Assembly: GCA_013329135.1 (NCBI GenBank)
Contig: DUKU01000112.1
Location: 8,216 to 20,828 of the forward strand
DNA: 12,613 nt
Reading direction: 5' to 3'
Origin: Thermoplasmata archaeon
GTDB lineage: Archaea > Thermoplasmatota > Thermoplasmata > UBA10834
The notes under the pieces are model-generated. The model saw only the letters and a program-made list of their open reading frames with translations. It was not told the origin of the DNA and ran no database searches. Numbering within the stretch: the stretch's first letter is position 1; each line of letters opens with the position of its first letter. This document shows positions 6,815 through 12,613 of this stretch, piece by piece. Position numbers and translations under genes: made by a program.

Positions 6815-7819
6815 ATGGTTCGACTCTGGTCCGTATCTGTGGCGATGGTATTGACACTTTCTTCGGCCCTTGCGCTCAGTGTGACGAACGTCCAAGGCAC
6901 GGATGAGATATCCTGGCCAATTCAGAGTGCCTGGATATACGAGTACAGCGAAACCTACCGTAGCGAGAGCATCGAGTTCTCCGTCAGCGGGACCTTGACG
7001 AACACCTGCGACAGGCAGACTACAATCACGGTCGACGACGAGGCTCTCGATGTCGTCTGCTTCCGGAATTTCCTGCTGGCCGACATCGTAGGAGAGGCTC
7101 GGCAGGCCACCATCACCGGCGGCTACATCTGGGTCGACGTATGGGGGACATACAAGGTCGAGTCGGTCGAGTACTACGACACCGTATCAGGCACGATCCT
7201 GAGAACCGTGTCGAACGAGACGATTGACATCAAGGGTGGTGAGTATCCCGGCACGTACCAGGTCATCTACCACTACGAACACAACGACACGGACTACGAC
7301 AACTTCGTGTCGACCCCATCTGGATTCGACCTCGTAGAGCAGTGGTCCGACCTCGGGGCAGGGACAAGTTGGGACGTCGAATACACCACGCACTCAGAGG
7401 TGCAGGGAGTCAGTGGGACGACCCCGTTCGAAGAAGTGTGGGACCTACAGATGGCAATTACATACAATTACCTCGGTTCGGAGACACTGACAGTGCCTGC
7501 CGGAGTGCACGACTGTGTCAAGATCCAGTACGTCACTGATGGATTCAACACGACCAAGTGGTATTGTCCGGACTTCTTGGCAGACGCCAAGATTACCACC
7601 ACTCACTCGGACGGTGAGGTCGTCTGGACCCTGCAGTCATACGAACCCGGCGACACCGACGACGGGCTCCTCGGGGACGGCAATACGATGATGATACTCG
7701 CCCTTGCCGTCGTCGTCCCCGTAGTTGCCGCAATCGCGGCCGTTGCGGCATTCATGTGGATTAGGAGACGTGATGCGAAGAAGGGACCTCCGCCACAGGC
7801 GGGAGGTGAGGTGGGGTAG
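6815..7819 (+). CDS. secreted surface protein with C-terminal membrane anchor
   Basis: The product has 334 residues. Residues 1-28 form a signal peptide (positive start MVR, then a hydrophobic stretch to about Ala20). The ectodomain is rich in beta-type sequence, Thr and acidic residues. It carries four cysteines (C65, C82, C234, C251), enough for two disulfides, and three N-glycosylation sequons (N134, N157, N245). Residues ~225-258 have a pattern seen in many exported proteins of unknown function: LTVPAG, a Cys-Val-Lys strand, then KWYCPD. Residues ~291-315 are a transmembrane helix followed by an RRRDAKK cytoplasmic tail, so the protein faces outward. I do not recognise a specific family and propose no function. 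ATG 6815 is chosen because it begins the signal peptide and fits the TATA box. The stop codon lies inside the tRNA-Pro gene on the other strand (8-base overlap). Confidence 0.85.
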   Translation: MVRLWSVSVAMVLTLSSALALSVTNVQGTDEISWPIQSAWIYEYSETYRSESIEFSVSGTLTNTCDRQTTITVDDEALDVVCFRNFLLADIVGEARQATITGGYIWVDVWGTYKVESVEYYDTVSGTILRTVSNETIDIKGGEYPGTYQVIYHYEHNDTDYDNFVSTPSGFDLVEQWSDLGAGTSWDVEYTTHSEVQGVSGTTPFEEVWDLQMAITYNYLGSETLTVPAGVHDCVKIQYVTDGFNTTKWYCPDFLADAKITTTHSDGEVVWTLQSYEPGDTDDGLLGDGNTMMILALAVVVPVVAAIAAVAAFMWIRRRDAKKGPPPQAGGEVG

Positions 7820-7885
7820 GTCGGATTTGAACCGACGACCTCATGCTCCCAAAGCACGAATCATACCAAGCTAAACCACTACCCC
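7812..7885 (-). tRNA. tRNA-Pro (UGG anticodon)
   Basis: The 74-base gene folds into a full cloverleaf: acceptor GGGGTAG/CTACCCC, D arm with AGCTTGGTA, anticodon stem CGTGC/GCATG with loop TTTGGGA (anticodon TGG), T arm GTCGG-TTCAAAT-CCGAC, and discriminator A. There is no intron, and CCA is not encoded (the next bases read CCT). Its 3' end overlaps the last eight bases of the convergent surface-protein gene. Confidence 0.95.
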
Positions 7886-7924
7886 GTTGCTGGACGGTCC
7901 GCTCTACCCGATTATGCCGGACCC

Positions 7925-7932
7925 GGATAAAA
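7925..7932 (-). promoter_or_regulatory. possible TATA box of tRNA-Pro
   Basis: On the minus strand this reads ttttatcc, 40-47 bases before the tRNA 5' end, which would give a short precursor leader. A weaker alternative is cataatc at 7911-7917. The choice between them is uncertain. Confidence 0.35.
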
Positions 7933-7940
7933 TGCTTCGC

Positions 7941-8507
7941 TCAGGTCCGCACGAGCCGTGGGAGTTCCTCCAGGAACTTGGCCACCGCCCTGCCCCTGTG
8001 GGACATCGTGTTCTTCTCGACCACGCCTATCTGCGCGTACGTGCGCGTGTGCCCCTCGGGAACGAATATCGGGTCGTAGCCGAACCCGCCTGAACCAGCC
8101 ATCTCGTGCGATATGGTCCCGTGCGCGACGCCTTTCGCGATGACCGGTTCTCCCCCTGGCGCCATGTATCCTATGCAACATTCGAACCGTGCAGTCCTAT
8201 CCTCGGTCCCGCGCATGAGCCTGAGGATGCCGTCGCATCCGACGGTCTTGAAGACGTACGAAGAGTACACTCCGGGGAACCCCTTCAGTGCGTCGACGAA
8301 CAAGCCTGAATCGTCTATGAACAGGGGCCGGTCGTACCTCTCGATCAACCACTGCAACCCTGGAACGATGGTGTCCTCGAGCGTTTCGGCCTGGATCTCG
8401 GGGTACTTGGTCTTGATGTGCTCGACCTCGTATCCGTGTGCCCTCATCTGCTCGGAGATCTCTCTGAACTTGCCGTCGTTGCTCGTGGCGAAGGCTATTC
8501 CTTTCGT
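7941..8507 (-). CDS. XTP/dITP diphosphatase (HAM1/RdgB), apparent ACG start
   Basis: HAM1-family enzymes hydrolyse XTP, dITP and ITP to monophosphates, keeping deaminated purines out of nucleic acids. With the start placed at 8507, the 188-residue product has every family motif: FATSNDGK at 6-13 (nucleotide-binding loop), IDDSGL at 64-69, VDAL..FPGVYS, FGYDPIF at 142-148, and MSHRG at 168-172. The reading frame has no ATG, GTG or TTG at or upstream of the conserved N-terminus. The first conventional start, ATG 8447, would remove the SNDGK loop needed for activity. ACG 8507 lies exactly where family members have their ATG (MKGIAFATSN) and eight bases after a purine-rich gagggg run, so I annotate it as the start. 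ATA at 8496-8498, a frameshift from bud32, or a sequence error are alternatives. The gene overlaps the end of bud32 by 13 bases. Confidence 0.82.
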   Translation of the reverse strand, partial: TKGIAFATSNDGKFREISEQMRAHGYEVEHIKTKYPEIQAETLEDTIVPGLQWLIERYDRPLFIDDSGLFVDALKGFPGVYSSYVFKTVGCDGILRLMRGTEDRTARFECCIGYMAPGGEPVIAKGVAHGTISHEMAGSGGFGYDPIFVPEGHTRTYAQIGVVEKNTMSHRGRAVAKFLEELPRLVRT

Positions 8508-9118
8508 GTGTAACGCCCCCTCTTCTCTATCTCCTTGACCTTCTTCAGGACCTGCTCTCCGTGTGGATCGGTCCTGACATACGCGTCCTTCACGACCTCG
8601 TAGAGCCCGCTCATCTGATGGTGTGCCGAGTGGAACGCCTCCTCGAGGAGATGCATGTCGACCCCTTTGTCTTCCAGCTCGGAGGTCTTGGAGCCCAATG
8701 AGAAATCTATGAGCACGATCCTCTCGCCCTCGAGGAGCATGTTGCTGGTCGTGAGGTCGCCGTGGACGATATCGTTCGCGTGCAGTCGAGCGGCGATCTC
8801 GCCTATCTTCGCGCAGACCGCCCTTGCCTTCGGCTCGGGGAGCTCGTTGAGCGCATCCTTGACCCTAACGCCCTTGACCTCCTCCATCACGATCCTGTTG
8901 TTCGCGTAGTCGACCGAGTATATGATGGGGACTGCGATGCCAGCCCTTCTGGCCTCGAACATCAGCCTGACCTCGTTCTTTATCCTGAAGGTCTGGAGAG
9001 ACCTGTCCAGTGACGGATGCCTGTAGCCCTTCACGACCCGTTGTTTGAGCACGACCTCGCGCCCCATCCACTCTGAGGAGTCGAGCCTGGCCTCAGCGCC
9101 TACCCTGTGGACAGCCAC
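8495..9118 (-). CDS. bud32: KEOPS complex kinase/ATPase Bud32
   Basis: Bud32 is the small atypical kinase of the KEOPS complex that makes t6A37 on ANN-decoding tRNAs, working with Kae1. Residues 7-10 (GAEA) replace the usual glycine-rich loop, as in this family. K25 (VLKQR), E49, the HGDLTTSN catalytic loop (119-126) and IDFSLG (137-142) are present. The basic tail EIEKRGRYTRK is typical of Bud32. In many euryarchaea Bud32 is fused to Kae1; here it stands alone with a free N-terminus. I chose GTG 9118 (207 residues) rather than the upstream ATG 9208, because conservation begins at AVHRVGAEA and a TATA box lies 26-27 bases ahead of the GTG. It leads a two-gene unit with the HAM1 gene. Confidence 0.9.
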   Translation of the reverse strand: MAVHRVGAEARLDSSEWMGREVVLKQRVVKGYRHPSLDRSLQTFRIKNEVRLMFEARRAGIAVPIIYSVDYANNRIVMEEVKGVRVKDALNELPEPKARAVCAKIGEIAARLHANDIVHGDLTTSNMLLEGERIVLIDFSLGSKTSELEDKGVDMHLLEEAFHSAHHQMSGLYEVVKDAYVRTDPHGEQVLKKVKEIEKRGRYTRKE

Positions 9119-9140
9119 GGCGGATGGAAAGCGCTCGGCG

Positions 9141-9148
9141 GTATTAAG
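9141..9148 (-). promoter_or_regulatory. TATA box of bud32
   Basis: On the minus strand this reads cttaatac, centred 26-27 bases before the GTG at 9118. It predicts a leaderless mRNA that starts at the GTG and excludes the longer N-terminal reading. Confidence 0.55.
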
Positions 9149-9210
9149 ATTGCCTGAGGGATGACCCCGCTCGGCCCAGATGCGCGCAGTCACTCCATGC
9201 ATCAGCAACG

Positions 9211-9218
9211 CTTATCAT
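9211..9218 (+). promoter_or_regulatory. TATA box of radB
   Basis: The sequence cttatcat is centred 25-26 bases before the GTG at 9240, predicting a leaderless radB mRNA. Together with the bud32 box it makes a compact divergent promoter region of 121 bases between the two start codons. Confidence 0.5.
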
Positions 9219-9239
9219 CACCCAGCCCGATGGCGGCAT

Positions 9240-9905
9240 GTGTCGTATGTGGCCATAGGCTCCGCGGGTCTGGACGGGCTGCTCGAGGGGGGACTCGAGG
9301 GCGGGGCGATCACGCTCCTGTTCGGCGAGGCGGGCACGGGCAAGACCAACGTCTGCCTCCAGGTCGCGAGGAACGTCGCGTCCCAGGGCAAGAAGGTCAT
9401 ATACATCGATACAGAGGGCGTGTCCCTCGAGAGGCTGAAGCAGATCGCGGGCGAGGAGTACGAGGAGGTCATGAAGAACATCCTCTTCTTCGAGCCGCAC
9501 AACTTCGACGACCAGGAGAAGATCGTCGACAAGGCGGTCAGGCTCGCGGAGAGCTCGCTCGAGGTCGGTGTCATCATACTCGACTCGGCCACGATACACT
9601 ACAGACTCACCAGGAACGACGAGGAGAAGGGCACGAGGAAATCCCTGAGCACGCAGCTCACGAAGCTCCTCGGAGTCGCCAGGAACAAGGGGATGCCGAT
9701 ACTGCTCACGTCCCAGGTCTACACCGATATAGAGAAGGGGACTCTCGAGCCGCTCGGAGGACATGTGCTACTCCACAACGCCAAGGCCATCATAAGACTG
9801 GACAAGGTCGGGGCCAGCACCAGGCGCGCGGTCATAATGAAGCACAGGCACCTGGAAGAGGGCAGAAGGGCCGACTTCAAGCTGACCAGGGTCGGCGTGA
9901 CCTAG
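9240..9905 (+). CDS. radB: DNA repair and recombination protein RadB
   Basis: RadB is a euryarchaeal RecA/RadA paralogue thought to assist RadA during recombination. The 221-residue product consists of the ATPase core only, without the N-terminal helix-hairpin-helix domain of RadA, as is normal for RadB. Walker A is GEAGTGKT (29-36) and Walker B is VIILD (111-115). The family opening IGSAGLDGLLEGGLEGG and the region LTSQVY are present. GTG 9240 is chosen because conservation starts at SYVAIG and a TATA box lies 26 bases upstream; the longer reading from ATG 9180 adds a non-conserved 20-residue head rich in His and Arg. The gene is divergent from bud32, and its stop codon overlaps that of the convergent prenyl synthase gene. 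Confidence 0.9.
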   Translation: MSYVAIGSAGLDGLLEGGLEGGAITLLFGEAGTGKTNVCLQVARNVASQGKKVIYIDTEGVSLERLKQIAGEEYEEVMKNILFFEPHNFDDQEKIVDKAVRLAESSLEVGVIILDSATIHYRLTRNDEEKGTRKSLSTQLTKLLGVARNKGMPILLTSQVYTDIEKGTLEPLGGHVLLHNAKAIIRLDKVGASTRRAVIMKHRHLEEGRRADFKLTRVGVT

Positions 9906-10885
9906 GTCTTGCGCGCGATCATGTAGTCCGCGAACGCCTTGAGGGCGTCCTTGTGGACGGAGTCCTTGAGCACACCGAGCCTGTCCTTGGCCTTGGCCAC
10001 GTACCCCATGGATATCCTGCTCGCATGGTCTATCGAGCCGACGTCTTCGAGGATGCCCTTCGCCTTCAGGAGTTCCTTCTCCGACGCGGTCTTCTTCCCG
10101 AGGACCACCAGGAACTCCTCACGCTTCTTCCCCTTGAGGTTCTCGAGCGCGTGCACGGCTATGAGCGTCTTCTTGCCGTTCCTTATGTCGTTCAGGACCG
10201 GCTTCCCGAAGGTCTGCTGGTCCGAGCGCAGGTCCAGCACGTCGTCCCATATCTGGAACCCGAGGCCCATGAGCCTGCCATACTCGAACAGCGACTCCTG
10301 CTGCGCCTCCGAGCCCCCGCCGACGATGGCGCCGCCCTGGGCGGCGGCGGAGTACAGGACCGCGGTCTTGCGCTCGATCATCTTGAGGTACTCCTCGGAC
10401 GACACGTCCTTCCTGGCCTCGAAGTCCATGTCCATCTGCTGGCCCTCGGCCAGCAGGCGCACCGAGCGCGCGAGTATGTCGGTCAGCTCGACCAAGTCCG
10501 AGGCCGGTGCATCCGACTCGAGCACTATCTCGAACGCGCGCGCGAACATGGCGTCCCCCGCGAGTATCGCCTCGGGGATGCCGTACAACGAATGCACGGT
10601 CTTGAGGCCTCTCCTTGTATCGTCCTCATCCATGACATCGTCGTGGACGAGCGTGAAGTTGTGGACCATCTCGAGCGCGACACCGAACGGGATCGCAGCG
10701 TCCGCCTTGCCTCCGACCGCCTCGGAGACGATTGTGGCGAGCAGGGGCCTGAGGCGCTTGCCACCGGCCGCGGGATAGTGGACCATGGCGGCCTTGAGCT
10801 TCTTCTCCTCCATCACTTCGAGGCTGCCTATGAGCCGCTCGTTGATGTGCTTGACTCTGTCCTTGTAGTCCTCAGGGAATCCCAT
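9902..10885 (-). CDS. idsA: geranylgeranyl diphosphate synthase
   Basis: This trans-prenyltransferase condenses IPP with allylic diphosphates to make the C20 chain of archaeal lipids. GGKRLRP is at 41-47. The first aspartate-rich motif is DDVMDEDDTRRG (82-93) and the second is DDVLD (214-218), followed by GKPVLNDIRNGKKT. F77 lies five residues before the first aspartate, the position where an aromatic residue limits the product to C20 in the Sulfolobus acidocaldarius enzyme, so GGPP is the predicted product. The length of 327 residues is normal. ATG 10885 is preferred because ggagtgag lies just ahead of it; GTG 10894, which overlaps the fni stop as GTGA, would add three residues. It is the last gene of the ipk-fni-idsA operon. 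Confidence 0.92.
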   Translation of the reverse strand: MGFPEDYKDRVKHINERLIGSLEVMEEKKLKAAMVHYPAAGGKRLRPLLATIVSEAVGGKADAAIPFGVALEMVHNFTLVHDDVMDEDDTRRGLKTVHSLYGIPEAILAGDAMFARAFEIVLESDAPASDLVELTDILARSVRLLAEGQQMDMDFEARKDVSSEEYLKMIERKTAVLYSAAAQGGAIVGGGSEAQQESLFEYGRLMGLGFQIWDDVLDLRSDQQTFGKPVLNDIRNGKKTLIAVHALENLKGKKREEFLVVLGKKTASEKELLKAKGILEDVGSIDHASRISMGYVAKAKDRLGVLKDSVHKDALKAFADYMIARKT

Positions 10886-10889
10886 CGGG

Positions 10890-10897
10890 CTCACTCC
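10890..10897 (-). promoter_or_regulatory. ribosome-binding site of idsA
   Basis: On the minus strand ggagtgag spans the end of fni and sits four bases before ATG 10885. It contains the alternative GTG start (10894) and the fni TGA stop, so translation of the two genes is probably coupled. It decides for ATG 10885. Confidence 0.55.
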
Positions 10898-11970
10898 ATG
10901 ACATTATCGAGCCATTCCCTAGACCTGCCGGTCACAAGGGCATTGGCCGCGCCCAACGCCTCCATGTCCTTCGCGCCCACGAGGAACATGGCAGCCTTGA
11001 GCTCCTGGATGATAGTATCGATCTCGGCCGTGAGGGCATCCTCTCCCTCGAGCGCAGCCGGCAACAGACGACCAGCAAGCCCCGCCGCTGATGCGCCCAC
11101 CGAAACGGCGCGGGCCACGTCGAGGCCCGACCTGACACCGCCCGTGGCCACGACCGGGAGCCCGACAGAGGAGAGTACCACGGACACGGGCGTCGGTATG
11201 CCCCAGTCCCAGAATGTCTCGCCGAGGTTCGCCCGGGTCATGTCGCCCGCGGACCTGGCCCTGTAGTATTCCACGGCAGAGAAGCTCGTGCCCCCCAGGC
11301 CGCCCACATCTATCCCCTTCACGCCGGCCCTCTTGAGCCTGGTCGCGACGGACCTGGAGATGCCAGCGCCCGTCTCCTTCGCCATGATGGGCAGGGACGA
11401 CGCGAACCGCTCGATGGCCTTGAGGCCGCCCTTGGTGTTGGTATCGCCTTCGGGCTGGACGACCTCCTGGAGGTAATTCAAGTGGATTGCGAGCACATGG
11501 GCGTCGACCATCTCCATGGCCGCCCTGCCCTCATCGATGGTGAGCGGCGCCCTCAGGCCTTGCTTGACGAGCTGCGGGACGCCCAGGTTCCCTATCCTCA
11601 GTGGTATCTCGAACTCCTTGATGACCGAGTAAGTGCATGCGAGCTCCGGGTTCTCGAGCGCCGCCCTCTGGCTGCCCACGCCCATGCCGAGGCCGTAACG
11701 CTCGGCGACCGACGCGAGCGTCCTGTTGATCTCCTCAGCCTTGCCGTAGCCCCCGGTGATGGCCGATATGACGATCGGGGCTCCGAGCTTCCTGCCGAAG
11801 AGCGTCGCGGATGTGTCGATGTCGTCGAAGTCGACCTCGGGGAGCGCGTTGTGCACGAGCTTGATATCGTCCCAGTAGGAGTATCCCACCCCGAGGTCCT
11901 CCTTCGCGCAGATCTCGATGTGGTCGCTCTTCCGCACCTCAATGAGCCGCCTTTCGCCATCGCCTGCCAT
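10891..11970 (-). CDS. fni: type 2 isopentenyl-diphosphate delta-isomerase
   Basis: Fni (Idi-2) is an FMN- and Mg-dependent TIM-barrel enzyme that interconverts IPP and DMAPP. The family signatures are in order: RKSDHI (13-18), ITGG (71-74, usually MTGG), GSQR (99-102), HLNYLQE (163-169) with the conserved Gln168, QPEGD, then the FMN-phosphate loops VGGLGGTSF (222-230) and ATGGVRSG (275-282). The length of 359 residues is normal. ATG 11970 is chosen; the longer reading from 12051 adds an Arg/Ser-rich head that overlaps ipk and is not conserved. It lies ten bases after the ipk stop, with a ribosome-binding site across that stop. Confidence 0.93.
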   Translation of the reverse strand: MAGDGERRLIEVRKSDHIEICAKEDLGVGYSYWDDIKLVHNALPEVDFDDIDTSATLFGRKLGAPIVISAITGGYGKAEEINRTLASVAERYGLGMGVGSQRAALENPELACTYSVIKEFEIPLRIGNLGVPQLVKQGLRAPLTIDEGRAAMEMVDAHVLAIHLNYLQEVVQPEGDTNTKGGLKAIERFASSLPIMAKETGAGISRSVATRLKRAGVKGIDVGGLGGTSFSAVEYYRARSAGDMTRANLGETFWDWGIPTPVSVVLSSVGLPVVATGGVRSGLDVARAVSVGASAAGLAGRLLPAALEGEDALTAEIDTIIQELKAAMFLVGAKDMEALGAANALVTGRSREWLDNVME

Positions 11971-11977
11971 GAGTGGA

Positions 11978-11986
11978 CACCTACCT
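11978..11986 (-). promoter_or_regulatory. ribosome-binding site of fni
   Basis: On the minus strand aggtaggtg ends seven bases before the fni ATG and includes the ipk TAG stop. It matches the anti-Shine-Dalgarno well, supports ATG 11970, and suggests coupled translation with ipk. Confidence 0.55.
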
Positions 11987-12613
11987 GGACACGACCGCTG
12001 TAGAGACGACCTTCCTGCCCCTGACCGCGCTCTCCAGCCTGCCACGCACATTGCCGTTCACTATCATACACTTTTCGCAGTGCGAGGATATGGCCAGCAT
12101 GCGCTCCAGCTTGCCCCTCATGCTGCCCGTGACATCGGCGTTCACCGAGCGCCCGGAGAATCTGGCGAGAACAGTCGAATCGACCTCGCGCATCAGCTCG
12201 GCGTTCCCGTGGAGCTTGGGGTCTTTGTCGAACACACCATCCACATCGGCGCAGAACACGGCGATGCGTGGCCTGAACGCCTTCGCCAGTTCCAGCATCA
12301 TGAGGTCGCCCGAGCATATCGAGAAGCCCATCGACTCGTCGGGCACGACATCGCCGAAGGTCACGGGCGTGAGGTGAAGCTCCATCAACGACGAGAACGC
12401 CTCCTCGCAGAACGATGTGACGGCGCCTCCTCGGAAGGTCGACGAGGCTGCGGGCGCCACCGATACCGCGCTCACTCCGTTGTCGATGAGAGCCTCCAGG
12501 ACCCTGAGGTTCAGCTCCCGCACGTCCCTCTGGACTCCGGCTACATGTTCCAGCTGGGACATCCTCTTGAAACCCTTGTGGAGCTCGTGCTTCTTGGCCA
12601 TGATGTGTCCGAA
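11981..12613 (-). CDS. ipk: isopentenyl phosphate kinase, 5' end outside window
   Basis: IPK, an amino acid kinase-fold enzyme, phosphorylates isopentenyl phosphate to IPP in the archaeal mevalonate pathway. The frame is open to the window edge, where it reads FGHIMAKKHELHKGF; the His of FGH is the invariant catalytic histidine of the family. The ATG at 12601 is therefore internal, and the glycine-rich N-terminus (about 50-60 residues) is missing from view. Downstream blocks include a substrate region around GDVVPDESMGF, the nucleotide site CADVDGVFDKDP, and DVTGSMRGKLERM. The 210 visible residues fit a normal ~250-residue protein. It is the first visible gene of the isoprenoid operon. Confidence 0.9.
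   Translation of the reverse strand, partial: FGHIMAKKHELHKGFKRMSQLEHVAGVQRDVRELNLRVLEALIDNGVSAVSVAPAASSTFRGGAVTSFCEEAFSSLMELHLTPVTFGDVVPDESMGFSICSGDLMMLELAKAFRPRIAVFCADVDGVFDKDPKLHGNAELMREVDSTVLARFSGRSVNADVTGSMRGKLERMLAISSHCEKCMIVNGNVRGRLESAVRGRKVVSTAVVSR

Noticed and set aside
8495..9118. Bud32 C-terminus disrupted by an indel in the G5 run
   Set aside because: The tail EIEKRGRYTRK is a normal Bud32 ending in the current frame, so no indel is needed to explain the sequence.
9161..11266. A 701-codon open frame on the plus strand
   Set aside because: It shadows radB in another frame and then runs antisense to idsA and fni, both clear family members. Its translation is Arg/Gly/His/Leu-rich with no domain, a known effect of GC-rich codon bias.
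11971..12051. A 27-codon N-terminal extension of fni
   Set aside because: It overlaps ipk, is Arg/Ser/Cys-rich and not conserved, while ATG 11970 has a good ribosome-binding site.
12599..12601. ATG 12601 as the ipk start
   Set aside because: The frame is open to the edge and reads FGH just upstream, the invariant catalytic histidine motif, so this ATG is internal.
1..12613. CRISPR arrays, IS elements, prophage or toxin-antitoxin genes
   Set aside because: I saw no regular direct repeats, transposase or integrase motifs, or paired small toxin-like genes on either strand.

Overview
The window is a G+C-rich chromosomal segment (by eye about 60%) from an archaeon of the euryarchaeal lineage. 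This is supported by RadB (a euryarchaeal RadA paralogue), the archaeal end of the mevalonate route (isopentenyl phosphate kinase, type 2 IPP isomerase, short-chain prenyl synthase), Bud32, a diphthine-ammonia ligase, a tRNA gene without encoded CCA, and TATA boxes about 26-28 bases ahead of several start codons (leaderless mRNAs). A Thermoplasmata-like or related high-GC lineage is my best guess, but this is inference. I see no phage, IS element, CRISPR array or toxin-antitoxin module. Most of the region is core metabolism and information processing.

Layout. 1-861 (+) is the 3' end of an alpha-2-macroglobulin-like surface protein. 926-2491 (+) encodes a winged-helix protein with a zinc ribbon and a large multi-helix membrane domain. 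2535-3209 (+) is diphthine-ammonia ligase. 3240-4541 (-) is lysine 2,3-aminomutase. A 303-base non-coding gap with several short inverted repeats follows. 4845-6743 (+) is a soluble GAF-GAF histidine kinase. 6815-7819 (+) is a secreted, C-terminally anchored surface protein whose stop codon lies inside the convergent tRNA-Pro(UGG) gene (7812-7885, -). 7941-8507 and 8495-9118 (-) are an overlapping pair, XTP/dITP diphosphatase and the KEOPS kinase Bud32. radB (9240-9905, +) is divergent from bud32 and convergent with the isoprenoid operon ipk-fni-idsA, which reads leftwards from the right edge (12613 to 9902).

How the genes work together. The right end makes the C20 precursor of archaeal lipids: IPK phosphorylates isopentenyl phosphate, Fni isomerises IPP to DMAPP, and the prenyl synthase condenses them. 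A phenylalanine five residues before its first aspartate-rich motif predicts GGPP as product. Bud32 (tRNA t6A pathway), Dph6 (EF-2 diphthamide) and tRNA-Pro serve translation. HAM1 and RadB protect DNA. The left end and middle hold envelope and sensing genes.

The points most worth a second look are: the HAM1 gene, which lacks any ATG/GTG/TTG at its conserved N-terminus and seems to start at ACG; the membrane-bound HTH/zinc-ribbon protein beside the macroglobulin gene; the tRNA/CDS overlap; the radB/idsA stop codons sharing one palindrome; and a lysine 2,3-aminomutase without its usual acetyltransferase partner.
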